A stretch of 64,000 nt of DNA from Gnetum montanum (GCA_015680685.1 MNCI01035277.1:292902-356901); one strand, 5' to 3'. Numbered from the stretch's first letter, positions 1 to 9,995 are shown. Numbers and translations: made by a program. Notes: generated by a model from the letters alone, not told the origin.

Positions 1-905
1 TCATTGCTTCTCTTGATACCACTCGATGCTATCAAGTGTTTGGATGTGCTCCTCCTCTATAGAGTTGAGATCAATGATTCTCAACTCATTGTTCTGAACC
101 TCATCAATGAAGCTTGAAAGGATCATGTGGAGAGATGGGACCTACAATTCAAGAGTTAACATTGCTTTAGATCCATACATAAACTATATGGCATTTTACC
201 TATTGCAATTCTACATGTTGTGCGGTAGGCTTATAGTGTGTAGACTAATTATTCGTGCCATTGTCACTTGCTATTTTTAAGCATCCTCTTCAAAAGGCTA
301 ACAATGACCTTGTTTGTAGCCTCTGCTTGACCGTTCACCTAAGGGTAATATGGTGACGAAAAAGAGTGCTTGATTCCAAGGTTTTCACAGAAGGCTTTGG
401 TTCCTACACTGCTAAATTGTGGCTCGTTGTTTGTGACTATAGTCATGGGGAGATCAAACTGAGTCACTATGTTGTCAAGAATGAATTTGCAAACTTGTTG
501 GAATGTTGTCTTCCTAAGGGAAATAGGTTCAACCCACTTTGTGAAATACTTAGTTACAGTAATGATAAAGTTGTGTCCTGCAGAAGACTTAGGTGTTATA
601 GGCCCTATGATGTTCAACCCCCAACATTGAAATGGTCATGTGATCTGCGTAGTATGCAATTCAGTAAGTGACACATGCATTAGGTTCTCATGTTTCTGAC
701 ACACGTCACATGTCCTGACCTTGGAGATGTAATCATGCTCCATGTAAGGCCAGTAATAGCCTAGACGTCTGACTTTTGCTGCCATTACCCTAGGAGCTAT
801 ATGAACCCCACATAGTCCTTCATGGACTTGGTCAACGATCTTTTGTGCTTCACTACCACTAATGTAAGTTAACAGTATTCCATCATAGGATCTACGACAT
901 AAGGT
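1..905 (-). pseudogene. Ty3/gypsy (Tat-like) integrase remnant
   Basis: This is the 3' part of a minus-strand pol. Integrase would insert the element's cDNA into the host chromosome. Reading from 905 downward, an H2C2 zinc-binding segment is visible (HEGLCGVH, then CDVCQ with its Cys pair). The core domain follows, with WGLNIIGPI, the FTKWVE segment, IVTNNEPQF and NGQAEATNK. Two catalytic aspartates are replaced by asparagine (GLN and VTN), while the third acidic residue, Glu in QAEA, remains. A stop (TAG) sits just before the NGQAEA motif where Gln is normal, and further stops follow in the C-terminal part (residual motif AYRTT). The enzyme cannot be functional. It is collinear with the RNase H domains upstream. 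The element continues past the left window edge. Confidence 0.9.
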
Positions 906-1014
906 GTTTTCACCTACAAGGACGTACTACTATGATTGTTTTCATACTACATTCTTTTGGGCAAATGTTAAGTTTTGTGGGGCCTCTCCCTGTTGGAGGT
1001 ATGCCTTAATATCG

Positions 1015-1560
1015 TCATACCACTCTCTGGCATGAGCTATACTTATGGATGTGATACTTGTTGTGTGAGTTATTAGTGCAGTCCACTATTGAAGCCATCA
1101 AAGTGGAAAATATGTTTGGTTCTATGCTTAAGGCTAAAGTAGCTAGTGCATCAACTATGGCATTTTCATTGTGGGGGATATGTTGAACATCTAATTGTTT
1201 AAGCAAGTGTTTTGCCAAATCATAGTAAGGTTGTAGATGTTATGCCTTACAAATGTGAACATCTATGACTTGGTTAATAACTAGCTACAAATCGCCTTGG
1301 ACTACTATGTTTTGGATTCCTAACTCTTGAGTTGCTAAGATGCCTCTAAGGAGACCTTCGTACTCTACCATGTTGTTTGTACAAAGAAATGCAAAGTGGT
1401 ATGTGAAGGGTTGGATCTCCTCAAAGGGAAATGTGATAACAATAGTGGCACTACCACCTTGTGTGGTCGAAGCACCGTCAAAGTGTAAAATAGCCTTGAA
1501 ATTTGCATGTACTTAGCTTATATTGTTGACATGCTCATCCAACAATTCCATATCAATCAT
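1015..1560 (-). pseudogene. Second (archaeal-type) RNase H of a Tat-lineage element
   Basis: A second RNase H-like domain lies between the classical RNase H and the integrase. The minus frame reads FDGASTTQGGSA (first acidic residue), NMVEYEGLL (Glu), VVQGDL (Asp), then a stop, LVINQV, and finally NENAIVDALATLA (last Asp). This order and spacing match the extra aRNH domain that defines dual-RNase-H Tat elements such as Ogre and Retand. Two in-frame stops are visible near 1280 and 1240. In this lineage the domain is thought to take over RNA degradation during reverse transcription. Assignment to Tat rests on this domain and on collinearity with its neighbours. Confidence 0.8.
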
Positions 1561-2072
1561 TGCCTAATCATCTATGGGTGAAGCCATGATTTGTATGGCT
1601 ATTGCTTGACCTTTTGTGGATGCCTGCGTTATGTAGTGCAAGTCAAACTCTGCAGTTATTTCTTTCCACCTTACTATTCTACTACTTTCATATATGTTTA
1701 TTGTAATATCCCTTAGTACATTGCTCTTGCAGATGACATTGACTTGGCTACAAAAAAGGTAGTGTCTCCACTTTTTAATTGCAAAGACTAAGGTGAGACA
1801 ATTTTTTTCCACATTGTTATACTTTGCCTCGTGTGCTACTAGTGCATGGCTTAAGTAGTACACAAAGACCTCGGAGCCATTATCTCGCTTTTGACAAAGC
1901 AGGGAAGTAATGGATGTGTCTGAGGTGGCAAGTGAATGTAGAAAGGTTTATCTCTTTGCAAAAGATAGACTATTGGAAGTTGAGCCAGCTCCCTTTTCAA
2001 GTTGTCAAATGCCTCTTAGCATTTATCTATCCATTCAAAGTGTACCCCTTTTTTAAGTAGATGTTACATTGG
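1561..2072 (-). pseudogene. Ty3/gypsy RNase H (first, classical) and RT tether
   Basis: The segment from about 2070 to 1865 contains the RT-RNase H linker (VHFEWIDKC, AFDNLKREL). From 1863 to 1564 an open stretch of 99 codons reads YYLSHALVAHEAKY, EKNCLTLVFAIKKWRHYL, RWKEITAEFDLHY and KGQAIAIQIMA, which is the classical gypsy RNase H. It would degrade the RNA strand of the RNA-DNA hybrid. The first codon given by ATG is internal; the true reading comes from the upstream RT. Stops occur upstream of 1863, so the polyprotein is broken. Confidence 0.9.
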
Positions 2073-3260
2073 TTATAACTTATCAGTCAACCTTGCAATA
2101 AACCTATGTATGAATTGTATCCTACCTTGTAACCCGCATAACTCTTTAAGGTTTGCTAGTGGCATCAAGTTGGTGATAGCCTTGACCTTGTTGAGATCTA
2201 CATGTATTCCTACTTTCGATACCACAAAGCCTAACATGTAACTAGTTTTGACACCAAAGACACACTTTTTGGGATTAAGCCTAAGGTCATGTCTATAGCA
2301 ACATTTGAGGACATGGTCCAAGTCATTCACGTGGTTATGATCCATTTTGGACTTAACTGCTATGTTGTCAATGTAGTTATTGAGCAATTCTAACAGATAG
2401 CCACTAAAGATGTATGTCATTACACGTTTATATGTTGCTCCTGCGTTCTTTAGTCCAAAGGACATCATTGTATAACAAAATGTACCCCAAGGGGTCATGA
2501 AAGTAGTGGTAAGCTAGTGCTCTGGGTTGATGCGAATTTGGTTGTACCCCAAGAACCCATCCATGAAGGACAACAAGGCATGACCAACCGTAGTATCAAT
2601 GAGTTGGTCAATACTAGAAAATGGGAAATCATCTTTAATGGCTACCTTGTTTAGGTCCCAGAAGTCAATGCAGATGCATATACTTCCATTTTTCTTGGGG
2701 ACAACTATGATGTTCAAAACCCAGTCTCCATAGTCAACTGCCCAGATGAAACTAGCTTTGTAAAGCTTAGTGATCTCATCACAGACAGCCAATGCGACCT
2801 TAGGTTTGATTTTACAAGCCTTTTGTTTAACTAGTTTAATGCATGGATCTAGGATAATGTTATGTTGTATTATACGTGGGTCTAAGCCTAACATGTCCTC
2901 ATAGGACCATGTGAACACCTTGACATTGTCACTAAGGACTTTAGAGATGCTTTGTTGGATTTGAGGCTCTAGCAAGAAACCATGTTTCAATGTTTTTGCC
3001 TCACCTTTGCATGTTGTTACAGGGACTTCTATGAGGGGATCCTCAATCACGTCACCTGCTTCTAAGTCTAGAGCTTGGACTAGATGTTCTCGCCAATCTA
3101 GTGTTGTTTCTAGGGATGCTATGTTGGTATCATAGGTAAGTGGTTCGAAGTTCAAAAGTTTTGTGTTTATGCATCTCATGAGTTTGCCATAAGGTCCAGT
3201 CAAGGCTAAAGGGAAGACTCTTGTATGCATTCATTCTTCAAGAGATCCTACGAAGTAACT
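2073..3260 (-). pseudogene. Ty3/gypsy (Tat-like) reverse transcriptase
   Basis: RT copies the element RNA into DNA. Two open stretches (3230-2514 and 2498-2073) lie in one frame, separated by a single TAG at 2514 and five codons. Visible motifs are VVPKKNGSICICIDFWDLNK (fingers), FMDGFLGYNQIRI (motif A with Asp), TPWGTFCYTMMSFGLKNAGATY, and then NNYIDNIAVKSK, where the catalytic YxDD has become YIDN. The catalytic pair is therefore lost. Upstream, an acceptor-like AAAACAG near 3280 and a short coding stretch (FSSYFVGSLEE, then a TGA) suggest that an intron preceded RT, as in Ogre-type Tat elements. No protease or gag is directly joined here. Confidence 0.92.
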
Positions 3261-3971
3261 AGAAAAATGTCAAGCGACACCTGTTTTAATAAAGCGAAGT
3301 GCAAAGAATAAGGAAGACAATGCTATGAAAATTAACTATGTAGTATCTAAAGTGATTTATTTATATATATTTTATTATTTTTATATTATATTTTTTTCGT
3401 TCTTTTTTTCAGCCTGAATTAGTCACAAACTTGCTAGTTTAATGTCATACTGGACAGGAAGCTATGTGTAGGGTGTAAGTCTAAGCAAAGCTTGAAAGGT
3501 TTGAACGTGGGACCAAGCTAAACATTTATCGGGCAATCAAAAAATGCAAAAAATTTTCTTAAGTGTAAAAAGTTGAAAAAGTTAGAAAATTTTTCTAACT
3601 TTGGGTGTTACGTTGCATGGGACATGGGATGTTCCACATTACACATGGGACATGAAGCATTCACACGGGACACAGGACATCCCAAGAGGGTGATGTGTCA
3701 TTTAACCTTGAAGGGTATAAATAGAGATTTTACCCATGGTAAACCTATCATTTTCACCGTTAGAGCCAACAGTTATCTAAGCATAGCGCAGCTAGGACAA
3801 AGCGTAGCAACCATAGAGGAAAGCCAAAGTGTGACTACAGGAGAGCTAGAGCATGACAATGAGAAGATGGCACATAGGAGCAAACGTAGACACCCTAGCC
3901 TCACCAACGTTGATGAAGGCGAGCACACCCTACGGTGTCTTCCCAGGGCATATATTGAGGAACGCCAAGAG
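3261..3971. other. Noncoding flank between RT and element A
   Basis: No gene is supported here. On the minus strand 3280-3420 looks like an intron (T/A-rich, acceptor-like end near RT). At about 3430-3460 there is one copy of the unit TATGACATTAAACTAGCA, which is tandemly repeated inside element A at 6940-7300. This suggests the Tat family has this minisatellite upstream of its RT. On the plus strand, GGGTATAAATAGAG at 3714-3727 is a good TATA-box match, and the preceding GGGACATGGGA-type repeats resemble parts of the Tat LTRs. It may be the remnant of another LTR. Confidence 0.45.
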
Positions 3972-4336
3972 ACGTTTGTACTTTCTGAAATCGCCAGTGC
4001 AAGGCTGGAATGAAATAGACACTGAGAGATCTACAGATAGGCAAGCTAGAATGGATGAAGGCAGAGTGCCTTGAATGGTCCACATGCGGATCAAACAAAA
4101 ACTTCCCCAACGTATGCTAATGTGCAATACACTGGGTTATGCGTAAACAACGCGATAAACGTAAAACAGGATATAAACATGCAAGAAAATAAACACAAAT
4201 GCGGACAAAAATGGATGCAAACTATAACAGATCTTAACTAGGGATAAAGCAAACTTTATTGTAAAAATAATGTAGATTACAGTGCATCGGTCTGAACGCA
4301 GTTGTGGATCTGACACAAGGCGGACGAAGAGCCCCG

Positions 4337-4567
4337 NNNNNNNNNNNNNNNNNNNNNNNNNNNNNNNNNNNNNNNNNNNNNNNNNNNNNNNNNNNNNNNN
4401 NNNNNNNNNNNNNNNNNNNNNNNNNNNNNNNNNNNNNNNNNNNNNNNNNNNNNNNNNNNNNNNNNNNNNNNNNNNNNNNNNNNNNNNNNNNNNNNNNNNN
4501 NNNNNNNNNNNNNNNNNNNNNNNNNNNNNNNNNNNNNNNNNNNNNNNNNNNNNNNNNNNNNNNNNNN
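4337..4567. other. Assembly gap (231 N)
   Basis: A run of 231 unknown bases lies inside the 3' LTR of element A, directly before the tandem array. The array probably caused the gap, so the true copy number of the repeat is unknown. Open frames running through it are meaningless. Confidence 0.99.
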
Positions 4568-5636
4568 GCATGAAAGTCCATTATTTAGAGCCCAAAAATT
4601 GAATTTCAAGTGCCTGAGAGCTGCTGGGGATCCTTGGGAAGTTCATAGGTGGTCTAGAGCTTCAATTTTGGCTTGTTTGGAGGAGTTTTTGGAGCTCAAA
4701 AGTTGGTGCGAGCTGAGCTATACGCTGGGCGTGCAAAGTATGTATGCTCAGCGTACACACATGTAAATGCATCATTTTGAGGTTAAAACTTGATTTTTGG
4801 GTACCTGAGAGCTACTGGGGACCTTGGGGAAGGTCATGGGGGGTCCATATGCTCAGTTCTGGCATGTTTCGACTCATTTTTGGGGCCCAAAAGTTGTTGT
4901 ATGCTAGCTACACGTTGGGCGTCCAGGCCTGAAAGACCATTATTTGGAGCCCAAAATTTGATTTTCAAGTGCTTGAGAGCTGCTGGGAACCTTGGGGAAG
5001 GTCCTGGCGGGGTCCAAACACTCAGTTCTTGCATGTTTCGACCCATTTTTGGGGCCCAAAAGTTGTTGTACGCTGGCTGCACGCTGGGCGTGCAGGAATG
5101 AAAGACCATCATTTGGAGCCCAAAATTTGATTTTCAAGTACCTAAGAGCTGCTAGGGACCTTGGGGAAGGTCATGGGGGGTCTAGACACTCAGTTCTGGC
5201 ATGTTTTGACTCATTTTTGGGGCCCAAGAGTTGTTGTACGCTGGCTGCACGCTGATCATGTACGCTAGGCGTGCAAGCCTGAAAGACCATCATTTGGAGC
5301 CCAAAATTTGATTTTCAAGTGCCTGAGAGCTATTGGAGACCTTAGGGAAGGTCCTTGTGGGTCCAAACACTCAGTTATGACATGTTTTGACTCATTTCTG
5401 GGGTCCAAAAGTTGCTGTACGCTGGCTGCACGTTGGGCGTGTATGTTGGGCGTGCAGGAATAAAAGACCATCATTTGGAGCCCAAAATTTGATTTTCAAG
5501 TGCCTGAGAGCTACTGGGGACCTTAGGGGAAGGTCATGGGGGGTCCAGACGCTCAATTATGGCATGTTTCGACTCATTTTTAGGGCCCAAAAGTTGTTGT
5601 ATGCTGGCTGCACGCTGGGCATGCAGGCTTGTGGCA
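4568..5636. repeat. Tandem array of ~170-182 bp units in LTR
   Basis: At least six degenerate copies begin with GAAAGACCATCATTTGGAGC or a variant, at about 4571, 4750, 4930, 5100, 5281 and 5463. Spacing between clear copies is 170-182 bp. Each copy contains GGCCCAAAAGTTGTTGTA and ends with a GC-rich GTACGCTGGCTGCACGCTGG and GGCGTGCAGG block. One further single copy occurs at 8603-8768 in the other LTR. The many short open frames here are periodic artefacts of the repeat. Confidence 0.95.
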
Positions 5637-5860
5637 TGAAATATACTTAGTCAAAACTAAGTGTTTTGAGTTTGAAACTTGCAGTTCTTATTGCCAAATG
5701 TTGTTGTAGTCTCCAATGGATCTCAGGGAACTTTTACTTGCTTGATTCAACTCCGTTTGATGTTGTATTTAAGGCTTTCAAGCTTGATCATGCTGAGGAC
5801 CAACATGACTTAGCTCAATTTCTATCTACAAGTGTTAGCCAAAATTTTTGTGGTGTTTCA

Positions 5861-5876
5861 TTGGCCCCTCTTTATT
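5861..5876 (-). other. Polypurine tract of element A
   Basis: On the minus strand AATAAAGAGGGGCCAA lies immediately before the LTR start TGAAACACC. A purine run abutting the 3' LTR is the plus-strand DNA primer of LTR retrotransposons, and it fixes the orientation of element A. Confidence 0.75.
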
Positions 5877-6939
5877 GACATCTAGAGGAATCAACCTAAG
5901 AGGCGTCGACAAAGAAGTACAAAACACCACAAGCAAACTCGGAGCAAGCATTGTCCTTTAGCACTTGGCCAGATGTCATCGCACTGTGTTCAGAAGTACC
6001 TGGGATTGGGAAATGGAGTTTTAAGATGATGTCTAGGGGAGATGTTTGTAACTATGGGATTGGGAATTGATTAAGGGATTGTGTTAGTGTGGTAGAGGAA
6101 TGTTCATCTTGAAACAACTCATGTTGTTCTTGTGCAAGGCTAAAATCGTCCTTTGGAGAAACGAGAATCTTGTATCATGTTTAAGAGAATTCGTTGTCAC
6201 AACCAAAGGCATGCAATGAGGTGGAGCGTTCTTTGGAGAAACAGGACCCTTGTGTCAAGTTTTAAGGGAACCCATTGTCCAACAGCCAAAGCCACGTAGT
6301 GAGGTGTAACATGATGGTTTGAGACACGAGTACTTCTTTCCCAAACAACTGCCTTCCCGTCTGTGGTTTGTATGGGAAGTGCCAAGAGTCTTATGGTTCA
6401 TTTTGCTCTTTGCTCTATGATATTTTCCTTTTCTTTTTTTTCTTTTTTTTTTGGAAATGAACTTTGTTTTGATCTTCTACTCATGCTCAAGTGCCATGTC
6501 GTGTGTTGCAACCGCTTAAGATTGTTGCAGTGTGCAGCGGTGTGCTTAATGTTTCAGGGTGTACCGGGTAGGAAGGGGAATGAGAGTGTTGGGAAAATGG
6601 AGAATGTATTGGGAACTGGGAATGTACTTTTGAATAGATGAATGAGCCTGGTTTCATGCGTCAAAAACAATGTGGCACCTTGTCTCCGTGATGAACTGTA
6701 TCCGTGTACGAGCATCACTGGGTGTCATCCTACAAACACAACTCCAAGAAGACAAGAAAACCACAAGTGAATGAGTTAGTGAACACTTTAGACATGAATG
6801 TGGCGGATGCAAACGGAGGCACCGTCTGAAACATAAGGCAAGCAAAATGAGCAGCCATAGTATTGCCAGAGTCGATGTGATGAATGATGCGACAGGCGTT
6901 GATGAAGAAATGTCATGAGTTATAGTAGTAGATGAATGT
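5877..6939. other. Internal noncoding part of element A
   Basis: No domain is recognised on either strand. Short open frames (for example 6363-6641 plus and 6654-6845 minus) have no conserved motif. The block 6150-6350 contains two similar stretches, each with GGAGAAAC and CTTGT followed by CAAAGGC or CAAAGCC, which suggests a decayed duplication. RT and integrase are expected here in a complete Tat element and are absent. Confidence 0.5.
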
Positions 6940-7300
6940 GCCAGAGACGATCTTGCTAGTTTATAGTCTTAGTGGACTGTAGTGGGTTAGTTTTATGTCA
7001 TAACCCATTGGACATTGCCAGTTTAGCGTCGTAGCGGACGGTACATTACTAGTTTATAGTCTTGGCAGACTGTGGAGAGACAAACCAATTTATAGTCTTA
7101 GCGGACTCTAGCGAATAAAACTGTGGCAGTTTAATGTCATACCAGAAGGGTGCTAGTTTATTGTCATTGCAGACGAACTATGGTGCCAATTTATTGTCAT
7201 AACGCCAAGATGATCTATGGTATCAGTTTATCGTCATGATTCCAGGATGTCGTGTGGTATCAGTTTTAAGTCATGATGCCAGGATTGCTCTGTGTGGATG
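6940..7300 (-). repeat. Minisatellite (~37-50 bp units) in element A
   Basis: About nine degenerate units run in tandem. The minus-strand core is CATGACTTAAAACTGATACC or the variants AAGACTATAAACTAG and TATGACATTAAACTGCCAC. A related single unit lies at about 3430-3460, next to the Tat RT. The repeat therefore appears to belong to this retrotransposon family, between protease and RT. No coding function is apparent. Confidence 0.8.
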
Positions 7301-7426
7301 CATGCATGTGCGTCTGTATGATCCTGTAAACAAAAGCTACTAGAGAAAATAATGTTATATAGCAACTGTAGAAAACATGAACTGAAATGCATCAATAAAT
7401 AGAAAATAACGTGAAACAGTTGTAGT

Positions 7427-8222
7427 TTAAGGCCTTCTCGGGCCATGAGAGAACATGTAGGCTAGTACAATACAAACGAACATGACATATGCACCACACA
7501 AGAATGTGAAGAGTGTGCAAAGATTTGGCTTGTTTTTGGCCTCAGGGGTGCTTTGATTGTGTGGTTGTCTCCTAACCGAATGTGGTTTTGGAAGCGTTTT
7601 AGGCTTAGGCTCCACAAGGAGGCTTATGGTTTTCGCCACTCGTTTGGGTGTTTTAACTCTAAATACTATGTTGGTTGCCACTTGTCTGGGCATTTTAGCT
7701 CTAGGTGTTGCATTTGTTACCATGTGTGTTGCTTCCAAAGGCTCCTCTTTCAAGACTTGTGACATGTCTATGTTGTGCTCAACTTGAAAGGGAGTGTTAT
7801 CGCCATATATAATGACTTGTCCACCTTCGTATGGAAGACGGATTTCTTGATGTATCGGTGAGGAAACAGCTCATTGTTGTGCTAGCCAAGGTCTACCAAG
7901 AATCCTGTTGAAACTAGGCATCTCTTCTATAACAGTGAATTCTGCGCTAGTGGGGAATTGTTCTCCTACCACAAAGGCTAAGTTGATTGTGCCCTTAACT
8001 ATGACACGTGATCCGTTGAACGATTTTAAACATGTGGTTTCCATTGGCATGATCTCATCTGCCATGCCTAGTTTGTCGATGACAGAGTGTAGAACTACAT
8101 TTGTTGTCGCGCCATCATCAATGTGCACTCTGCCAATGGTACATTGCCCAACACGTATGCTAATCGATAATGAAGCTATTGTTGACTTCCCCTCATACAG
8201 GGTTTTTTTCTCTAGTTTCTAA
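7427..8222 (-). pseudogene. Tat-like aspartic protease and C-terminal linker
   Basis: The retroviral-type protease would mature the polyprotein. The minus frame reads SISIRVGQCTIGRVHIDDGA with the active-site Asp in the DDGAT signature (usually DTGAS). SFNRILGRPWLAQ, the flap-distal ILGRPWL motif, follows at about 7880. After one stop the frame continues (PIHQEIRLPYEGG, YGDNTPFQVEHNIDMSQ) into a Pro/Lys-rich linker that ends in a hydrophobic stretch (LCTLFTFLCGAYVMFVCIVL) and stops at 7427. An acceptor-like TTTGTTTACAG near 7325 on the minus strand suggests an intron followed. The same protease, more degraded, is found in element B at 17990-18540. gag is missing upstream. Confidence 0.85.
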
Positions 8223-8289
8223 GTGTCTCTGGTTCTTTTCTTTTTTTTTTGTCTTCGGTTTGCCCAAAGTTGCCAACCTCAATCTAGTG

Positions 8290-9002
8290 AAAAATTGGGA
8301 TTTTTATGAGGTTTTTGGGCGTTGGATTCGGATCTGGAAGGGTATGAGTGGCCGTCGGTGAGAGGATTTCAGGTTGGATGACATGTAGCTGCATTGTCCA
8401 AGTGCATAGAAAATTACAATTGTATAGCATGCTGCATGCCAGCGTGCTGCATGCCAGTGTGCTGCATGCCAGCGTATAGGATGCCCGCGTGCTACATGCC
8501 AGCGTACAAGATGCCAGCGTGCTGCATGCCAGCGTACAAGATGCCAGCGTGTTGCATGCCAGCGTACAGGATGCCAGCATGCTGCATGCTGGCGTACAAG
8601 CATGAAAGTCCATCATTTGGAGCCCAAAAATTGAATTTCAAGTGCCTAAGAGCTGTTGGGGACCCTTGGAAAAGGTCATGGGGGGTCCAGACGCTCAGTT
8701 CTGGCATGTTTCGACTCATTTTTGGGGCCCAAAAGTTTTTGTACGCTAGCTGCATGCTGGGCGTGTAGGCCTGTGGCAAGAAATATACTTAGTCAAAACT
8801 AAGTGTTTTGAGTTTGAAACTTACAGTTCTTGTTGCCAGATGTTGTTGTAGTCTCCAATGGATCTCAGGGAACTTTTACTTGCTTGATTCAACTCCGTTT
8901 GATGTTGTATTTGAGGCTTTCAAACTTGATCATGCTGAGGACCAACATGACTTAGCTCAATTTCTATCTACAAGTGTTAGCCAAAATTTTTGTGGTGTTT
9001 CA
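8290..9002 (-). repeat. Truncated 5' LTR of element A
   Basis: The last 230 bases are nearly identical to 5630-5860, and one 165-bp satellite unit (8603-8768) precedes them. The stretch at 8300-8400 has TTTTTATGAGG and GGTTGGATGACATGTAG, resembling the TATA and leader part of the solo LTR (27380-27440). The exact inner boundary is uncertain, between about 8223 and 8300, because the LTR runs directly into protease coding sequence with PBS and gag deleted. Confidence 0.7.
8424..8602. repeat. 15-bp tandem array (GTGCTGCATGCCAGC)
   Basis: About 12 copies of alternating 15-mers GTGCTGCATGCCAGC and GTACAAGATGCCAGC. The unit is similar to the reverse complement of the GC-rich end of the 170-bp satellite (GTACGCTGGCTGCAC). 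It probably arose by local slippage of that end. The long open frames across it encode a simple repeated pentapeptide and are not genes. Confidence 0.95.
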
Positions 9003-9007
9003 ACGTT

Positions 9008-9589
9008 GTCTGCTAAGTAGGTTGTCACACTGCACCCATGATTTTTGATTCCTTCCTGCTTCTTACACATTTGGGCTTTGGGTTTTGGGGCTTGGAAGGT
9101 GGCCTACTGTGGGTAGGGACCACCGTCGCTCTCGTTGCCACCACAGCCACTATGCCACAACCAAGGAGGAAGTGTGCACCATGGATCTTGCTTTCTTTTC
9201 TTTTTTTCTTTTTCTTAGCATTAAGGGTTTGAGGGCATCCTGCACTGCTAGGCAAGGATTTTGGCAAGTGTTTCTTAGCATTCAGTACTGTAGGATGGGA
9301 CGAGGTTTTCTGTAACACCTTGCATCGCGAGATGGAACAAGGATTTTACATGTACCACTAGCATAGTGCATTATGAGGATTTTGGATGCCCTATGTCCCA
9401 TTTCGTGTAACAAGGATTTCCTGTGTGTCTCGTGCCGCAAGATGGGGCAAAGGTTCCATGAACATTCCACGCTACAATGCAAGACAAAAGCTTTTCTCAA
9501 GTCCCATGTCGTGGGACAGGACTTGGCTGAGGTAGTGAAGAGTCATGGTCGTGAAGCTTTGGGCATCCTTAAGATTGTGACAAAAGGTT
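9008..9589. other. Flank between element A and the PLE
   Basis: No coding region is supported. The stretch 9300-9560 contains repeated TAACAAGGATTT and CATGTCCCATTTCGTG-like segments reminiscent of the GGGACA-rich parts of the Tat LTRs. It is probably old LTR sequence into which both element A and the PLE inserted. Confidence 0.4.
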
Positions 9590-9995
9590 AGAAAAATTTT
9601 GGCACCGCTACGTTTAATACTTGAAAAATTTTGCACATTCTACCGTTGTCACGCTCCTTGAAAGCATGATTAGCACTAGAAAATTTTTTCACATTTTTTG
9701 GTAGTTATTTTACGATTATTTTTTTGGGTTACAAAAAAAATTTGGTAGTTATTTTATAGTTACAAAAAAATTTTGGGTTATAAAAATTTGTAGGTTACAA
9801 AAAATGTTACTTTGGATCTTGTGCGGGTAACAGAAAAGTAGAGGAAGTAGAGAAGAAAAAAAGAAGCTCAAATTGACATTAACCAAGCAAAGCTAAAACA
9901 CAAAACATTTTAGGATTCTCAACCCTCTTTAATATGTCTTAAGCTCACAAAAGGCAAATTCAAGAACATAAGTGCTAAATTTAAATTATTCCAAT
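9590..9995 (-). repeat. Left inverted arm (pLTR) of the PLE
   Basis: Read on the minus strand this arm contains AATTTAAATTTAGCACTTAT, GAGCTTAAGACATATTAAAG, TTTTGTGTTTTAGCTTTGCT and GCACAAGATC. All recur in the same order on the plus strand in the right arm at 13070-13290. Similarity is strong for 9820-9993 and fades toward 9590, where AAAATTTT-rich sequence shared with the gypsy LTRs begins. Confidence 0.85.

Larger units (their letters stand above)
3977..5860 (-). repeat. 3' LTR of element A
   Basis: On the plus strand this LTR starts TGTACTTTCTGAAATCGCC and ends GTGGTGTTTCA. The start aligns with that of the element B LTR (21815, TGTGATGTCTGAAAATG) and of the solo LTR (26704, TGTAACATTCGAAAAC). 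The segment CCTTGAATGGTCC near 4070 matches CCCTGAATGGTCT in the B LTR. It contains a 231-base assembly gap and a tandem array. The final 225 bases are duplicated at 8770-9002. Confidence 0.8.
3977..9002 (-). mobile_element. Element A: deleted Tat-like LTR retrotransposon
   Basis: The element is bounded by identical 5-bp target duplications, ACGTT at 3972-3976 and ACGTT at 9003-9007. On the minus strand it begins TGAAACACC and ends in TACA. The two right-hand LTR portions (5637-5860 and 8770-9002) are near-identical and both end GGTGTTTCA on the plus strand. A polypurine tract abuts the left LTR, fixing the minus orientation. Between the LTRs there is only protease plus a linker. PBS, gag, RT and integrase are missing. 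The left LTR is about 1.9 kb and the right one is truncated where it meets the protease coding region. A relic deleted element is the best reading. Confidence 0.85.

Noticed and set aside
3714-3727. Plus-strand TATA box of a separate gene
   Set aside because: It is a good match but has no coding region downstream before element A. It is kept only as a note in the flank.
4137-4609. Several open frames through the N run
   Set aside because: They are mostly undefined bases; the open reading is an artefact of the assembly gap.
4744-5650. Multiple overlapping frames of 60-103 codons on both strands
   Set aside because: They are shadows of the 175-bp tandem repeat, with the same peptide recurring per unit.
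8394-8768. 124-codon open frame with repeated Cys-Met-Pro-Ala pentapeptides
   Set aside because: It is a translation of the 15-bp tandem array plus one satellite unit. All frames on both strands are periodic, so no protein is implied.
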